From contig JACDHD010000022.1 of the NCBI GenBank assembly GCA_013821265.1, positions 1-35,697 on the forward strand: a DNA stretch of 35,697 nucleotides, read 5' to 3'. The notes beneath the pieces were generated by a model. It saw nothing but the letters and a program-made list of their open reading frames with translations. It did no database searches and was not told the DNA's origin. Shown here piece by piece: positions 1 through 7,915 of the stretch (positions are counted from its first letter, which is position 1; every line of letters starts with the position of its first letter). Origin of the DNA: Parachlamydiaceae bacterium. Its GTDB lineage: Bacteria > Chlamydiota > Chlamydiia > Chlamydiales > Parachlamydiaceae. The position numbers and the translations under genes were made by a program.

Positions 1-66
1 ATACTACAATTTTACGTAGCTCTTTAGCAAGTCGGGCACGGGCACGCTCACGGGCACGGGCACGGG
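1..66. repeat. GC-rich gcacgg repeat block, copy 1
   Basis: A stretch of short iterations of gggcacg/gcacgg follows the words acaattttacg and ctctttagcaagtcg. Nearly the same block occurs at 30900-30961, where it is one arm of an inverted repeat. Here it sits at the window edge, so only one arm may be visible. I see no coding potential. It belongs to a second intergenic repeat type, distinct from the gagacacagag family but found close to it. Confidence 0.7.
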
Positions 67-97
67 AGAGCAGCAGCTTGGGTTACGACAGCTTTTT

Positions 98-390
98 GAC
101 TTTTGCAATCGTCTCAATTCGTCCAATCGAGACAATTGCATAAGTCTTCGATCTATTTTTACCACCGAGACACAGAGACACAGAGCAGCACAGAGAGCGA
201 ATTGTAGATGTCTCTAAACATAACATCTTTTTGCGCGGCAATGTAAATGCGAAATTGTTGTCAGACAATTTCGCCTTGACTGTTTTTTTTAAAGCCTCAG
301 CTTTTTAAAAAAAAGATCGAAAAGTCAATCCTCAAATAACCCCAAAGCCATAAAATAGCCTCTCGCTCTCTGTGCTGCTCTGTGCCTCCA
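98..390. repeat. Truncated copy of the main inverted-repeat element
   Basis: The left end carries gagacaattgcataagtc followed by the terminal motif ttaccaccgagacacagag (157-200). The inner part has a gcgaaattgt...acaatttcgc hairpin (about 250-276) and gcctcagctttttaaaa. The right arm at 359-389 is the reverse complement of the terminal motif (ctcgctctctgtgctgctctg). Compared with the copy at 7290-7908, much of the centre is missing. A further right-end-like sequence (ctcggtggtaaaaaa, then acttatgtaattgtctc) at 705-766 suggests that everything from 98 to 770 is one composite element. Confidence 0.7.
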
Positions 391-672
391 ATGTAACTTC
401 CACTTATGTTACACGCTCTCAGCCACTTACGATCCCCCTCTTTTTTCTAGTGTATAGCCCATAAAATGCAATATGCGAAAAGTGTTAAACCAACATTCTC
501 CTAAACGGGATAATCTTGCGATTTCACCAATGATGTTTACGCGACTTTTCGCGCGCCATTCTCGATGCCAGGCTAAAAGCACCAATGTCACGTCTGCTTC
601 TAAATTGCGCAGAAATATTAGCAGAAAATAATGAAGGAAATCAAGTTACACAGGGATGTTGGAAGGGATCAG
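391..672. other. Intergenic stretch with no recognised gene
   Basis: About 280 bases between repeat pieces. Short open frames cross it, but none has a ribosome binding site or a recognisable product. It may be filler inside a composite element bounded by the motifs at 157 and 705. I see no RNA gene here. Confidence 0.4.
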
Positions 673-703
673 AAAAATTAGGGGAAGCATCATCACTTCC
701 CCT
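673..703 (-). terminator. Rho-independent terminator for the Inc-like gene
   Basis: An 8-bp perfect stem (aggggaag at 680-687, cttcccct at 696-703) has an 8-base loop. Read on the minus strand, a run of five T follows it (673-677). It lies about 85 bases past the stop codon of the minus-strand gene at 786-2108, with part of a repeat end in between. Confidence 0.6.
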
Positions 704-785
704 GTCTCGGTGGTAAAAAAATAAAAGAAAGTTAATACAATCATTTGACTTATGTAATTGTCTCTTTTCGTCCTTTTCGAAAAAA

Positions 786-2108
786 TCACGCTCTTTTGGA
801 TTCAGCTGCTCCACCAGCACCAACCGGTGGATAATCTTCCAACGCCTGCAATGCTGTTCCAACATATTTGTGTCTGTTAACATCGAGAGACAGTAGCACC
901 ACAAGTCCGTTTTCTTTTGTCGGTTTTTTGACAAATGCCTGCATTGCCGGAGAATGTTTTCCTCTCATTAAAACTTGAATTAATTCCCTAAGCGCCTCTC
1001 CTCTTGTCATTGGAATCTTTGTAACAATTAAGTGCACAAATGCCGCTTGAATGCCAACATACTGAGGAGTGCTGGCATCATAATATCCAAGTAACGCTTT
1101 AAAGCATCTCATCGGCACTAGCCATTTTGTTGAGTCGTTGTCTGCTTGCGACTTATTGGCCTGATCGTACAAGCAAGTACCCAACGATAATAATGCCTCT
1201 AAACAGCGGCCCTTTTCAGGGATTTTATCCCCTTCAAATTCAATAGTGACGAGATACGTATGTATCTGCTGCCTTGCTGTTTCCCATTTATTATTATCCT
1301 TTAGACACCATTTTGGAAGGTTTCGAACATTGTCCTCCTTTGAAAACCAATCTACAAGATCTGCCCCTCCAACAATTTGTGAACTCACCTGTTGAAAAAA
1401 AGGATGCTCTGGAGTGCTTGCTTTGCCTGAAGAAGCGACTTCCGATAATAGTCCAATACCAGCCCCCGCTTCCCGTTTTGGACTGGTTATTTCCGCAGCA
1501 GATACAGTTTCAGCAGATCCTGCAGTTGGGATTTCGCCAGTTGCACCATCTCGCTCCTGCTCTTCACGTACACTGTCGCCGTCGTCAACTAAACTTATGG
1601 GTTCTGATAAAGAACTAAACAAGGCATCTTCTTCTTTTGCCCGAACAGACGAAGGCGCTCTTGCACCTTTACCTGAACGATCATCAGCAACAGAAACCTG
1701 CTTAGTACTGTTTTTGCCACCAGTAGGACTCTGGCTAGACTTCTTTATTTTACGTCGTGACCCCTCATCATGAGAAAGCCCACGTTCTATTCTAACAGAT
1801 CTTTTGCGATTGCAGAGACAAGCCAAAATTGCATACGCACATCTTAAAACAACAGCCAAAAGAAAAGCTGCAGCTCCAACTATGACTGGTGTTATCTTTT
1901 TTGCACGCCATACAGCTAAAGCTGGCGTATAATGAGCTGATACAGCAGCTAAACCTGCAAATGCAAGCGATGATGAAATAAACTCGAAACTTACAACTTT
2001 ACAAACTTTTGCATCTGCATCATGGGGTCTTTTTCGCATTGAGCTCTTTAGAGGGGCTAGACCTCTGAATGGAGCTGTTGAACTGTTGACGGCTCCTGAT
2101 GACTGCAT
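786..2108 (-). CDS. Inc-like membrane protein, function unknown
   Basis: A 440-residue protein I do not recognise by sequence. Residues 41-67 and 72-98 are two hydrophobic segments split by a short charged turn (WRAKK). This bilobed pattern is typical of chlamydial inclusion-membrane (Inc) proteins. A low-complexity, Ser/Glu/Lys-rich stretch follows (about 100-230). The C-terminal half (about 235-440) looks folded and helical, with Trp-rich DLVDWF and KWCLKDNNKW segments. The start is the ATG at 2106-2108, with AGGA about 8 bases upstream. It stands alone, with a terminator downstream (673-703) and the lplA gene upstream on the same strand. An inclusion-membrane or secreted role is inference from topology and lineage only; a bacterial inner-membrane protein is equally compatible. 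Confidence 0.7.
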   Translation of the reverse strand: MQSSGAVNSSTAPFRGLAPLKSSMRKRPHDADAKVCKVVSFEFISSSLAFAGLAAVSAHYTPALAVWRAKKITPVIVGAAAFLLAVVLRCAYAILACLCNRKRSVRIERGLSHDEGSRRKIKKSSQSPTGGKNSTKQVSVADDRSGKGARAPSSVRAKEEDALFSSLSEPISLVDDGDSVREEQERDGATGEIPTAGSAETVSAAEITSPKREAGAGIGLLSEVASSGKASTPEHPFFQQVSSQIVGGADLVDWFSKEDNVRNLPKWCLKDNNKWETARQQIHTYLVTIEFEGDKIPEKGRCLEALLSLGTCLYDQANKSQADNDSTKWLVPMRCFKALLGYYDASTPQYVGIQAAFVHLIVTKIPMTRGEALRELIQVLMRGKHSPAMQAFVKKPTKENGLVVLLSLDVNRHKYVGTALQALEDYPPVGAGGAAESKRA

Positions 2109-2224
2109 ATAATATCCTATATTGTTTAGAATTAGATGGTGCCCATCTTAAGAAAACTTGCCATTACCGAAAATGAAAATTCCGTTCAGTTCCTTTTTGG
2201 ACCAAGGCGAGTTGCAACGGTCTC

Positions 2225-2920
2225 CTAACCCACTCTTTGCGTTAGCAACTCCTTCAACCTTTTCCTTGCTTCAGGCAACTCTACAACACTAGAAATTAAG
2301 GAATAACTCTGCGAGTGCATCGCCTCAGGCAACCTCGAACTCATTAACACACTCTCCAACAACTCCCGTGGAGGCACCAACAACGAAATGGTTCCCTGAT
2401 GCAAAAAGCCCTCTTTAGTACGTCTCTGCGCAGCCCCACCCACTTTCCGATTTCCCACCATCACGTCATAAACCGTAGGCTTCGCCATGCAAAATTTCAA
2501 AAACGCCTTCTCCACACACTCACTCTCTTGAACCAACAAAGAAGGTAACACACATCCTCCAGAAAATTGGGCGATCACATCGCTCACAATGCGATTGACA
2601 AATGCATAATTTTCCAACGTATTTAAAGAAAAGGCCGGATGGTGCGACGGAATCAACAAAGAAAAAGCAAAATCTGAAACGTGAAAAACAATTCCACCAC
2701 CAGTGGGACGCTTGGCTAATGAAATGCCTCGCTTCGCCAGTTCACCTAAATGTAAAAACTGAGCAGGCTGGATAAAATGACCGTAGGTGGCACTAGGAGC
2801 ACTCCATTCATAAAAATGCAGCACACCACCTTTTTCCTGACCCAGCGTCTTAAGTAACTGACAATCGATCGCCATGTTCTCTTCAGCTGTCGCAGGCCCG
2901 CTGTCTACGATCCTCCACAT
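2225..2920 (-). CDS. lplA: Lipoate-protein ligase A family protein
   Basis: This protein belongs to the biotin/lipoate ligase (BPL_LplA_LipB) family, which attaches lipoate to the E2 and GcvH domains of oxo-acid dehydrogenases. Counting from the alternative TTG at 2936-2938 (subtract 6 for the ATG start), the RPTGGGIVFH motif is at 77-86 and the catalytic lysine is K165 in NRKVGGAAQRR, followed by HQGTISL. I chose the ATG at 2918-2920 because the family usually begins near MWRIVDSG and the TTG start would overlap the upstream gene by 14 bases. With the ATG start, the upstream stop codon TAA forms part of a TAAGG ribosome binding site, so the two genes are translationally linked. The 231-residue length suits the single-domain type. 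Lipoyl versus octanoyl transfer cannot be told from sequence. Confidence 0.85.
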   Translation of the reverse strand: MWRIVDSGPATAEENMAIDCQLLKTLGQEKGGVLHFYEWSAPSATYGHFIQPAQFLHLGELAKRGISLAKRPTGGGIVFHVSDFAFSLLIPSHHPAFSLNTLENYAFVNRIVSDVIAQFSGGCVLPSLLVQESECVEKAFLKFCMAKPTVYDVMVGNRKVGGAAQRRTKEGFLHQGTISLLVPPRELLESVLMSSRLPEAMHSQSYSLISSVVELPEARKRLKELLTQRVG

Positions 2921-2924
2921 ACCC

Positions 2925-3617
2925 TTACCGATAGACAATCGGATTCCACTTGTCGACTAATTTGTCCCCATACGTATAACCCACGCTTTTAAAAACATGA
3001 GCCAATGGATCCTTATCCCGATGTACATAAACAGCTGTCGCTTGCGTATATACAATCAGTAAATGCTTTTGAGGGTGAGTATTCAACTGAGGAAAAGGAA
3101 TCGCTGCCCCTGCTTTAAAAAACACTCCATTTCCGGGTCGACTAGGAAAAATTGTGCTCTGTGATGAAGGCGATTCACCTGATAAACAAAGGAGCAATCC
3201 ACCGGTAATCCCTTGTAGACAAGAAACTTCTGTCAATGAACTCGCCTGCTGCAACAAAGAAAAGTACCCTCCCTTTTCTTGAATGGGAGAGGGCTCTATT
3301 GAGGGGAAAAATTGATCGTAACCTAAACGCAACATCCTCTGCTCAGCAAGATCAGCAGCGATCTCAGCAAATCGACTCTGCATCACCACTTTTTTAATGG
3401 GTGGAGCAACGCGCCATAAATCTCGGCCAACCGAAAATATACGCTCACTACTCTGCTTTACAAGTTCTGAAGGTTTAATGCGCAGCCGCAGCGCAAGACC
3501 AGCATCCACAGCTTTTAACAGTTCGGAAATCTCTTCAGGACTCAGCAATCCTTCACATTCAATTGCCTGATGCTCTCGAAATTGATCGCGATGATCGCGG
3601 TTAATAGCAAATTTCAT
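2925..3617 (-). CDS. CT296-like protein with a 2-oxoglutarate dioxygenase-like fold
   Basis: Position (immediately before rnc, radA and hemC, on the opposite strand) and overall character match C. trachomatis CT296. As I recall, CT296 was once proposed as an iron regulator (DcrA) but was later shown to have an Fe(II)/2-oxoglutarate dioxygenase-like fold lacking the usual metal ligands. The N-terminal segment (ECEGLLSPEEISELLKAVD) resembles the start of phytanoyl-CoA dioxygenase-like proteins. I see no clear HxD...H triad. The ATG at 3615-3617 is preferred because GAGG lies just upstream; an ATG at 3654-3656 would add 13 residues but has no binding site. It is translationally coupled to lplA. 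Biochemical function is unknown. Confidence 0.7.
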   Translation of the reverse strand: MKFAINRDHRDQFREHQAIECEGLLSPEEISELLKAVDAGLALRLRIKPSELVKQSSERIFSVGRDLWRVAPPIKKVVMQSRFAEIAADLAEQRMLRLGYDQFFPSIEPSPIQEKGGYFSLLQQASSLTEVSCLQGITGGLLLCLSGESPSSQSTIFPSRPGNGVFFKAGAAIPFPQLNTHPQKHLLIVYTQATAVYVHRDKDPLAHVFKSVGYTYGDKLVDKWNPIVYR

Positions 3618-3720
3618 AAAATCCTCAATACCACAGGGGGCTACAACTATACTCATGCGAAGAATTATTTATCAACGAGAGTTGCTAGCCGAAAATCTAC
3701 CTGTTAGCTAAAATGCCTAC

Positions 3721-4428
3721 ATGAACGCCATCCAACAGCTCATGCAACACGCCCCATCTATCGAATCCAAAATTGGGCATGTCTTTAATGACCGCAAACT
3801 TCTCGTCCTAGCCTTTATTCACTGCTCATTCGTAAACGAAAATCGCGATATCACCACTCACAATGAACGTCTTGAGTTTCTAGGCGACTCCGTCCTCGGA
3901 GTCCTCGTCGCCGACCATCTCTACCGCCATTTTCCCACCACTTCAGAAGGCGATCTCTCTTATCTACGCTCGCGTCTCGTTGAAGCAAGCTCCTGCGTCC
4001 TCTACATCCAAAAACTCGATATCGACAAATTCCTACTTCTAGGCAAAGGCGAACGAATGAACGGAGGCCGCGGCCGCGATTCCATTCTAGCCGATTTTTT
4101 TGAAGCGCTCATCGGCGCTATCTACCTCGACGGTGGCTTAGAAGCAGCGCGCCACTTTATTTTTAAAATTTTTGCAGAAGAGATCGAAGCAATTTTGCAA
4201 AAGCCTCTGCGCAACTGGAAAGCGCTTTTGCAAGATCATTGCCAAAAGCAGTTGCAGCAAACTCCAGTCTACAAAGTACTCAACGAAACAGGTCCAGATC
4301 ACAGCAAGCAATTCACCATGGCCGTTATGCTCGGCAACAAAGAACTTGGACAAGGCTCAGGCTCTTCGAAAAAAGAGGCACAACAAGCGGCGGCTGAAAA
4401 TGCCCTCAACAACATGCACCTGAACTAA
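3721..4428 (+). CDS. rnc: Ribonuclease III
   Basis: Endoribonuclease that cleaves double-stranded RNA, including rRNA precursors. The signature NERLEFLGDSVLG spans 48-60, with metal-binding E52 and D56. The second acidic pair is D125 and E128 in ADFFEALIGA. A double-stranded-RNA-binding domain covers about 165-233. The 235-residue length is normal. The ATG at 3721 has no Shine-Dalgarno; TAAAAT at 3709-3714 ends six bases before it, so a leaderless or very short-leader transcript is possible, although no good -35 box is visible. The radA gene follows after 11 bases, so the two are probably co-transcribed. The order CT296-like / rnc / radA / hemC matches C. trachomatis. Confidence 0.96.
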   Translation: MNAIQQLMQHAPSIESKIGHVFNDRKLLVLAFIHCSFVNENRDITTHNERLEFLGDSVLGVLVADHLYRHFPTTSEGDLSYLRSRLVEASSCVLYIQKLDIDKFLLLGKGERMNGGRGRDSILADFFEALIGAIYLDGGLEAARHFIFKIFAEEIEAILQKPLRNWKALLQDHCQKQLQQTPVYKVLNETGPDHSKQFTMAVMLGNKELGQGSGSSKKEAQQAAAENALNNMHLN

Positions 4429-4439
4429 AAGACTTACTG

Positions 4440-5813
4440 ATGGCCACCAAACAAAAAACCGTATGGTACTGCTCTGAATGCGGTCACAAGCAGCCTAAAT
4501 GGTCCGGACAGTGCACTCAATGCCTAAAATGGAACACCCTGCATGAGGAAACAGAAGTAACTGGTGCGGTGCGCCGATTCGACGCACAACCGGTCGCCCC
4601 AAGTCGCCCCATGCGCGTTAAAGAAGTCTCCTTAGGCGAAACCCCGCGCATTCTCACTCATATTCAAGAAATCGATCGACTTGTAGGTGGAGGCATCGTT
4701 CCAGGCTCTCTAACACTGGTTGGGGGTGATCCCGGAATCGGAAAATCAACCCTAATGCTACAACTTTCCAACAGCCTCGCAAAACAGGGCCTTACTGTCC
4801 TCTATGTTTGCGGCGAAGAATCTGTTGAACAAACCACAATGCGCGCTCAGCGCTTAGGCATCGATAGCGACAACCTACTTCTCCTCAGCGAAACAAACTT
4901 CGCTCACATCAAAGCACAAATCGATCAGATACAACCTGATATTCTCATCGTTGACTCCATTCAAATTGTCTACAAACATGAGATTACATCAGCTCCAGGC
5001 TCTGTCTCACAAGTACGCGAAACCGCAACAGAATTTATGCACATCGCTAAAGGTCACGGCATCGCCACTTTTCTGATCGGCCATGTCACAAAATCAGGCG
5101 AAATTGCTGGCCCACGCGTCCTTGAACACCTTGTAGACACGGTTCTCTACTTTGAAGGCGATAAACAGCACAACTACCGCATGATTCGCGTCATCAAAAA
5201 TCGCTTTGGTCCTACAGATGAAATTGCAGTGTTCCAAATGAACTCTGCAGGCCTTACAGAGGTTCCTAACCCCTCTCAGATCTTCCTAGAAGAACGACGC
5301 AAGCAAATGATTGGATCCACCATTATTCCTACGCTAGAGGGAAGCCGCACAATCCTCATCGAAACACAAGCACTTGTGACAGACACGGTCTTTAGCACGC
5401 CCTCACGACGTGGCACAGGCCTAGATCCGAACCGCTTAGCCCTTTTACTAGCGGTGCTTGAAAAGCGCATGGGATACCAATTGCATCGCTGCGATGTCTT
5501 TGTCTCAATCGCCGGTGGCATGCGCATTGTAGAACCAGGGATCGACTTAGGAGTCCTCATCGCCGTCGCCTCGTCGATGCGCAACCGCATCATCGACGCC
5601 GACACAGCAATTGTTGGTGAAGTAGGACTGGGAGGCGAGATTCGCAGTGTCTCTCGTGTAGAAAGCCGTATCAAGGAAGTGATTCAGATGGGATTCCGCT
5701 GTTGCATCCTTCCTAAACGCAATCTCAAAGGGGTTTCTGAGGAATTGCGTCAAAAAATTAAACTCATTGGTGTTGAGGTCGTCGACGAAGCCGTCGACCT
5801 CCTCATTAATTAA
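4440..5813 (+). CDS. radA: DNA repair protein RadA (Sms)
   Basis: RecA-like ATPase that promotes branch migration during recombinational repair. The N-terminal zinc finger has cysteines 11, 14, 25 and 28. The Walker A motif GGDPGIGKST is at 95-104 and the RadA-specific KNRFG motif is at 253-257. The C-terminal region is a Lon-protease-like domain (CDVFVSIAGGMRI, then GEVGLGGEIRSV). Its 457 residues match the family. It begins 11 bases after rnc and is probably in the same transcript. Downstream is a hairpin-forming repeat (5832-5960) before hemC. Confidence 0.97.
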   Translation: MATKQKTVWYCSECGHKQPKWSGQCTQCLKWNTLHEETEVTGAVRRFDAQPVAPSRPMRVKEVSLGETPRILTHIQEIDRLVGGGIVPGSLTLVGGDPGIGKSTLMLQLSNSLAKQGLTVLYVCGEESVEQTTMRAQRLGIDSDNLLLLSETNFAHIKAQIDQIQPDILIVDSIQIVYKHEITSAPGSVSQVRETATEFMHIAKGHGIATFLIGHVTKSGEIAGPRVLEHLVDTVLYFEGDKQHNYRMIRVIKNRFGPTDEIAVFQMNSAGLTEVPNPSQIFLEERRKQMIGSTIIPTLEGSRTILIETQALVTDTVFSTPSRRGTGLDPNRLALLLAVLEKRMGYQLHRCDVFVSIAGGMRIVEPGIDLGVLIAVASSMRNRIIDADTAIVGEVGLGGEIRSVSRVESRIKEVIQMGFRCCILPKRNLKGVSEELRQKIKLIGVEVVDEAVDLLIN

Positions 5814-5831
5814 TAGGTTTTCGTTTTGTTC

Positions 5832-5960
5832 TTACCACCGAGACACAGAGACACAGAGGAGCACAGAGAGCGAGAAAGAAGCAGTCTAAAAAATAATTTC
5901 ATTTCCTCTTTTTTTGCTCTCTGTGCTGCTCTGTGTCTCTGTGTCTCTGTGGTAAAAAAA
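5832..5960. repeat. Compact hairpin copy of the main repeat (termini only)
   Basis: The left arm (ttaccaccgagacacagag onward, 5832-5874) and the right arm (5915-5957, its reverse complement ending ctctgtggtaaaaaa) are separated by only about 40 bases. Transcribed RNA could form a stem of roughly 40 bp. It lies between radA and hemC, which point the same way, and ends about 18 bases before the hemC start codon. Confidence 0.85.
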
Positions 5961-5977
5961 ATAACAAGGAAATCCAC

Positions 5978-6634
5978 ATGTTGATATCTGTGGGAGCACG
6001 CCAATCGCCCCTTTCTAAAGTGCAAGTACAAGAAGTCCTCCAAGAAATCCAACAGCACCACCCTCACGTTATTTTCGAACCAACTTTTGTCCAAACCTAC
6101 GGAGACCTAGACCAAAAGACCTCCCTTCGCTCATTGGACAAAACCGATTTCTTTTCTAAAGAGGTGGACGAACTCGTTTTAAATCGTCATTGTCGTATCG
6201 GCATTCACTCAGCAAAAGACCTTCCAGATCCACTCCCGAAGCAGTTAAGCATGGTCGCTTTAACTAAAGGTGTCGATTCTTCAGACTCCTTAGTATTGCA
6301 ACCAGGAAAGTCCCTGACGAATCTAAAACCATACGCTACCATTGCTACCTCCTCCGAACGTCGCGAACAGGCTGTCAAGCAGCTGCGGAAGGATCTCTCC
6401 TTTGTTGACATACGCGGCACAATTGCGATGCGCTTAGCTAAATTAGACAGAGATGAAATAGAGGGTGTTGTGATTGCAGAAGCAGCACTAATCCGCTTAG
6501 GATTAACACACCTTAACCGCATCCGTTTACCAGGAGAAACGACTCCGTTGCAAGGCCAACTCGCGATCCTTGCCCATCAAGATGACCTAGAGATGAAACA
6601 ACTTTTTGTCTGCATTGACTCACGACAAGGATGA
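5978..6634 (+). CDS. hemC: Porphobilinogen deaminase, short two-domain form
   Basis: Hydroxymethylbilane synthase, which polymerises four porphobilinogens in haem synthesis. Family blocks are visible: SVGARQSPLSK at the start, the KDLPDPLP loop, ATSSERREQ and the DIRGT-like segment. The start is the ATG at 5978 with AAGGA at 5967-5971; the frame is open upstream only because it runs through the repeat. The protein is 218 residues, against about 310 for E. coli. It stops just after the LPLQGQLAILAHQDD region, which aligns to the end of domain 2. Domain 3, which normally carries the LxGGC loop whose cysteine holds the dipyrromethane cofactor, is absent. C. trachomatis HemC is also short in my recollection. 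The hemD start is one base past the stop. Confidence 0.9.
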   Translation: MLISVGARQSPLSKVQVQEVLQEIQQHHPHVIFEPTFVQTYGDLDQKTSLRSLDKTDFFSKEVDELVLNRHCRIGIHSAKDLPDPLPKQLSMVALTKGVDSSDSLVLQPGKSLTNLKPYATIATSSERREQAVKQLRKDLSFVDIRGTIAMRLAKLDRDEIEGVVIAEAALIRLGLTHLNRIRLPGETTPLQGQLAILAHQDDLEMKQLFVCIDSRQG

Positions 6635-6635
6635 T

Positions 6636-7283
6636 ATGACCCTTTACCTAGGCCTAGAACTACCTCCCCACCTAAAAGATAATCCAAAAGTTATTCATTG
6701 TCCCATCATTCAAATTATTCCGCGCTCAATCACGGATCCAGCAATCCAAAAAACCTACGAAGAATTACCTTCTTACACACACCTGCTGTTTACCAGCAAG
6801 ACTGCTGTCCGTCTTTTTTTTGCTCATCTACAGACTCCTTCCATTCTGATTTCCACATTACAGAATAAGTGTTTTGTCGCTGTCGGACATGCCACAGCAC
6901 AATGCCTACAGGAACACAAGTTATCGCATATTGTTGTAGCACAAGACGAGACAGCAGAAGGTGTCATCGCAGTATTAAAGCAAATGGATCTAACTAGAGC
7001 ACATCTCTTTTGGCCCCATTCAGCCCTTTCACGCCCTATCCTAAACGAGTTTCTGAATAATTTAGGTCGTCCTCATCACACACCGGTTTTTTATGATACG
7101 ATCACAAAACACCCTGACACTTTGCCTGACCTACAAAACATACAGGAAATTGTGTTTACAAGTTCCTCAACAGTGAGTGCTTTTTGTGAAATTTTTGGTA
7201 CATTGCCGACAGATAAGAAGCTGATCGCGATTGGTCCCGTGACAGAAAGACACCTCCACCAACTGGTAAAGGCTCAAGATTAA
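6636..7283 (+). CDS. hemD: Uroporphyrinogen-III synthase, C-terminus shortened
   Basis: Closes hydroxymethylbilane to uroporphyrinogen III. HemD features are LLFTSKTAVRLF near residue 55, FVAVGHATA, the second-domain IVFTSSSTVSAF and IGPVT near the end. The start is the ATG at 6636 with ACAAGGA just upstream; an in-frame TTG at 6606 lies inside hemC and is less likely. It is 215 residues, and only about a dozen residues follow IGPVT, whereas the family usually has about 30 more, including the last strand and helix. The stop is followed within 7 bases by the outer end of a repeat element, so insertion may have trimmed the gene. It is coupled to hemC (TGA-T-ATG). Confidence 0.85.
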   Translation: MTLYLGLELPPHLKDNPKVIHCPIIQIIPRSITDPAIQKTYEELPSYTHLLFTSKTAVRLFFAHLQTPSILISTLQNKCFVAVGHATAQCLQEHKLSHIVVAQDETAEGVIAVLKQMDLTRAHLFWPHSALSRPILNEFLNNLGRPHHTPVFYDTITKHPDTLPDLQNIQEIVFTSSSTVSAFCEIFGTLPTDKKLIAIGPVTERHLHQLVKAQD

Positions 7284-7289
7284 TACCTG

Positions 7290-7908
7290 ACAATTGGACT
7301 GATTGGACTGATTGAGACAATTGCATAAGTCTTCGATCTATTTTTACCACCGAGACACAGAGGCACAGAGCAGCACAGAGAGCGAGAAGGGATTGCGTAG
7401 CTTGCGTTCTATGTAATGCCTTTCTAATTTTTTTAAAAAGCTGAGGCTTTTTAAAAACCAGCATTCGCATGGGCTTACGCCCACGCGAAGTATTTTTTTC
7501 ATCTTAATCGTTAGGTCATATCCAGATTCGAGGTTATTCTTTAACTTAATCCATTTTCAAACTTTCAAAGTTGAGCATATGCTTTCTCGCCCTCTTGTCT
7601 CTCTGATCCCAATCATCTAAAATTGGATATTCGATGTTTGTTTTATAAGTAACGTCAATACCTTTGCGAAGCAAAGTAAATGCGAAATTGTCGCCAGACA
7701 ATTTTGCCTTGGCTGATTTTTAAAAAGCCTCAGCTTTTTAAAAAGATATCAAAAAAAGCCTCGCACCATTTGCCTCAAAGTCACAAAACCTCTTCTCGCT
7801 CTCTGTGCTTCTCTGTGCCTCTGTGTCTCTGTGGTAAAAAAATAAAACGAAGATTATTACAATCGTTTCGATCGAACATATGCAATTGTCTCAATCAGTC
7901 CATTGTCT
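7290..7908. repeat. Full-length main inverted-repeat element, copy A
   Basis: This element fills the whole gap between convergent hemD and the ABC permease. The outer ends are inverted copies containing ggactgattgagacaattgcat (about 7303-7328 and 7874-7905), then the ttaccac(c/a)gagacacag termini (7342-7387 and 7794-7840). Internal hairpins include ctgaggctttttaaaa / ttttaaaaagcctcag, tgggcttacgccca and gcgaaattgtcgccagacaattttgc. Its interior is the reverse complement of the copies at 16.4 and 20.8 kb. No transposase is encoded; short frames through it are translations of the repeat. Confidence 0.88.
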
Positions 7909-7915
7909 AACTTTT

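Noticed and set aside
1-66. CRISPR array from short GC-rich iterations
   Set aside because: Units are 6-7 bases and contiguous, with no spacers; there are no cas genes in the window.
83-268. Short open frame with a CCSVSLCLGGK-type protein; similar ones at 5810-6094, 7156-7470, 7680-7910, 13135-13386, 13289-13534 and 16742-17116
   Set aside because: All are translations of the same repeat terminus in different frames, with no ribosome binding site and no family; they are not genes.
641-934. 97-codon minus-strand frame overlapping the end of the Inc-like gene
   Set aside because: It runs through a terminator hairpin and a repeat end and overlaps a better-supported gene.
2134-2148. AGATGG-tgc-CCATCT hairpin as terminator of lplA
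   Set aside because: Only a 6-bp stem with no T-run on the minus strand; too weak to call.
2925-3617. Iron-dependent regulator (DcrA)
   Set aside because: That older label for CT296 is not supported; no helix-turn-helix or metal-binding cluster is visible, and the structure-based view is a dioxygenase-like fold.
5933-5977. Longer hemC start inside the repeat
   Set aside because: The first 15 codons would be repeat sequence; the ATG at 5978 has a good ribosome binding site and fits the family N-terminus.
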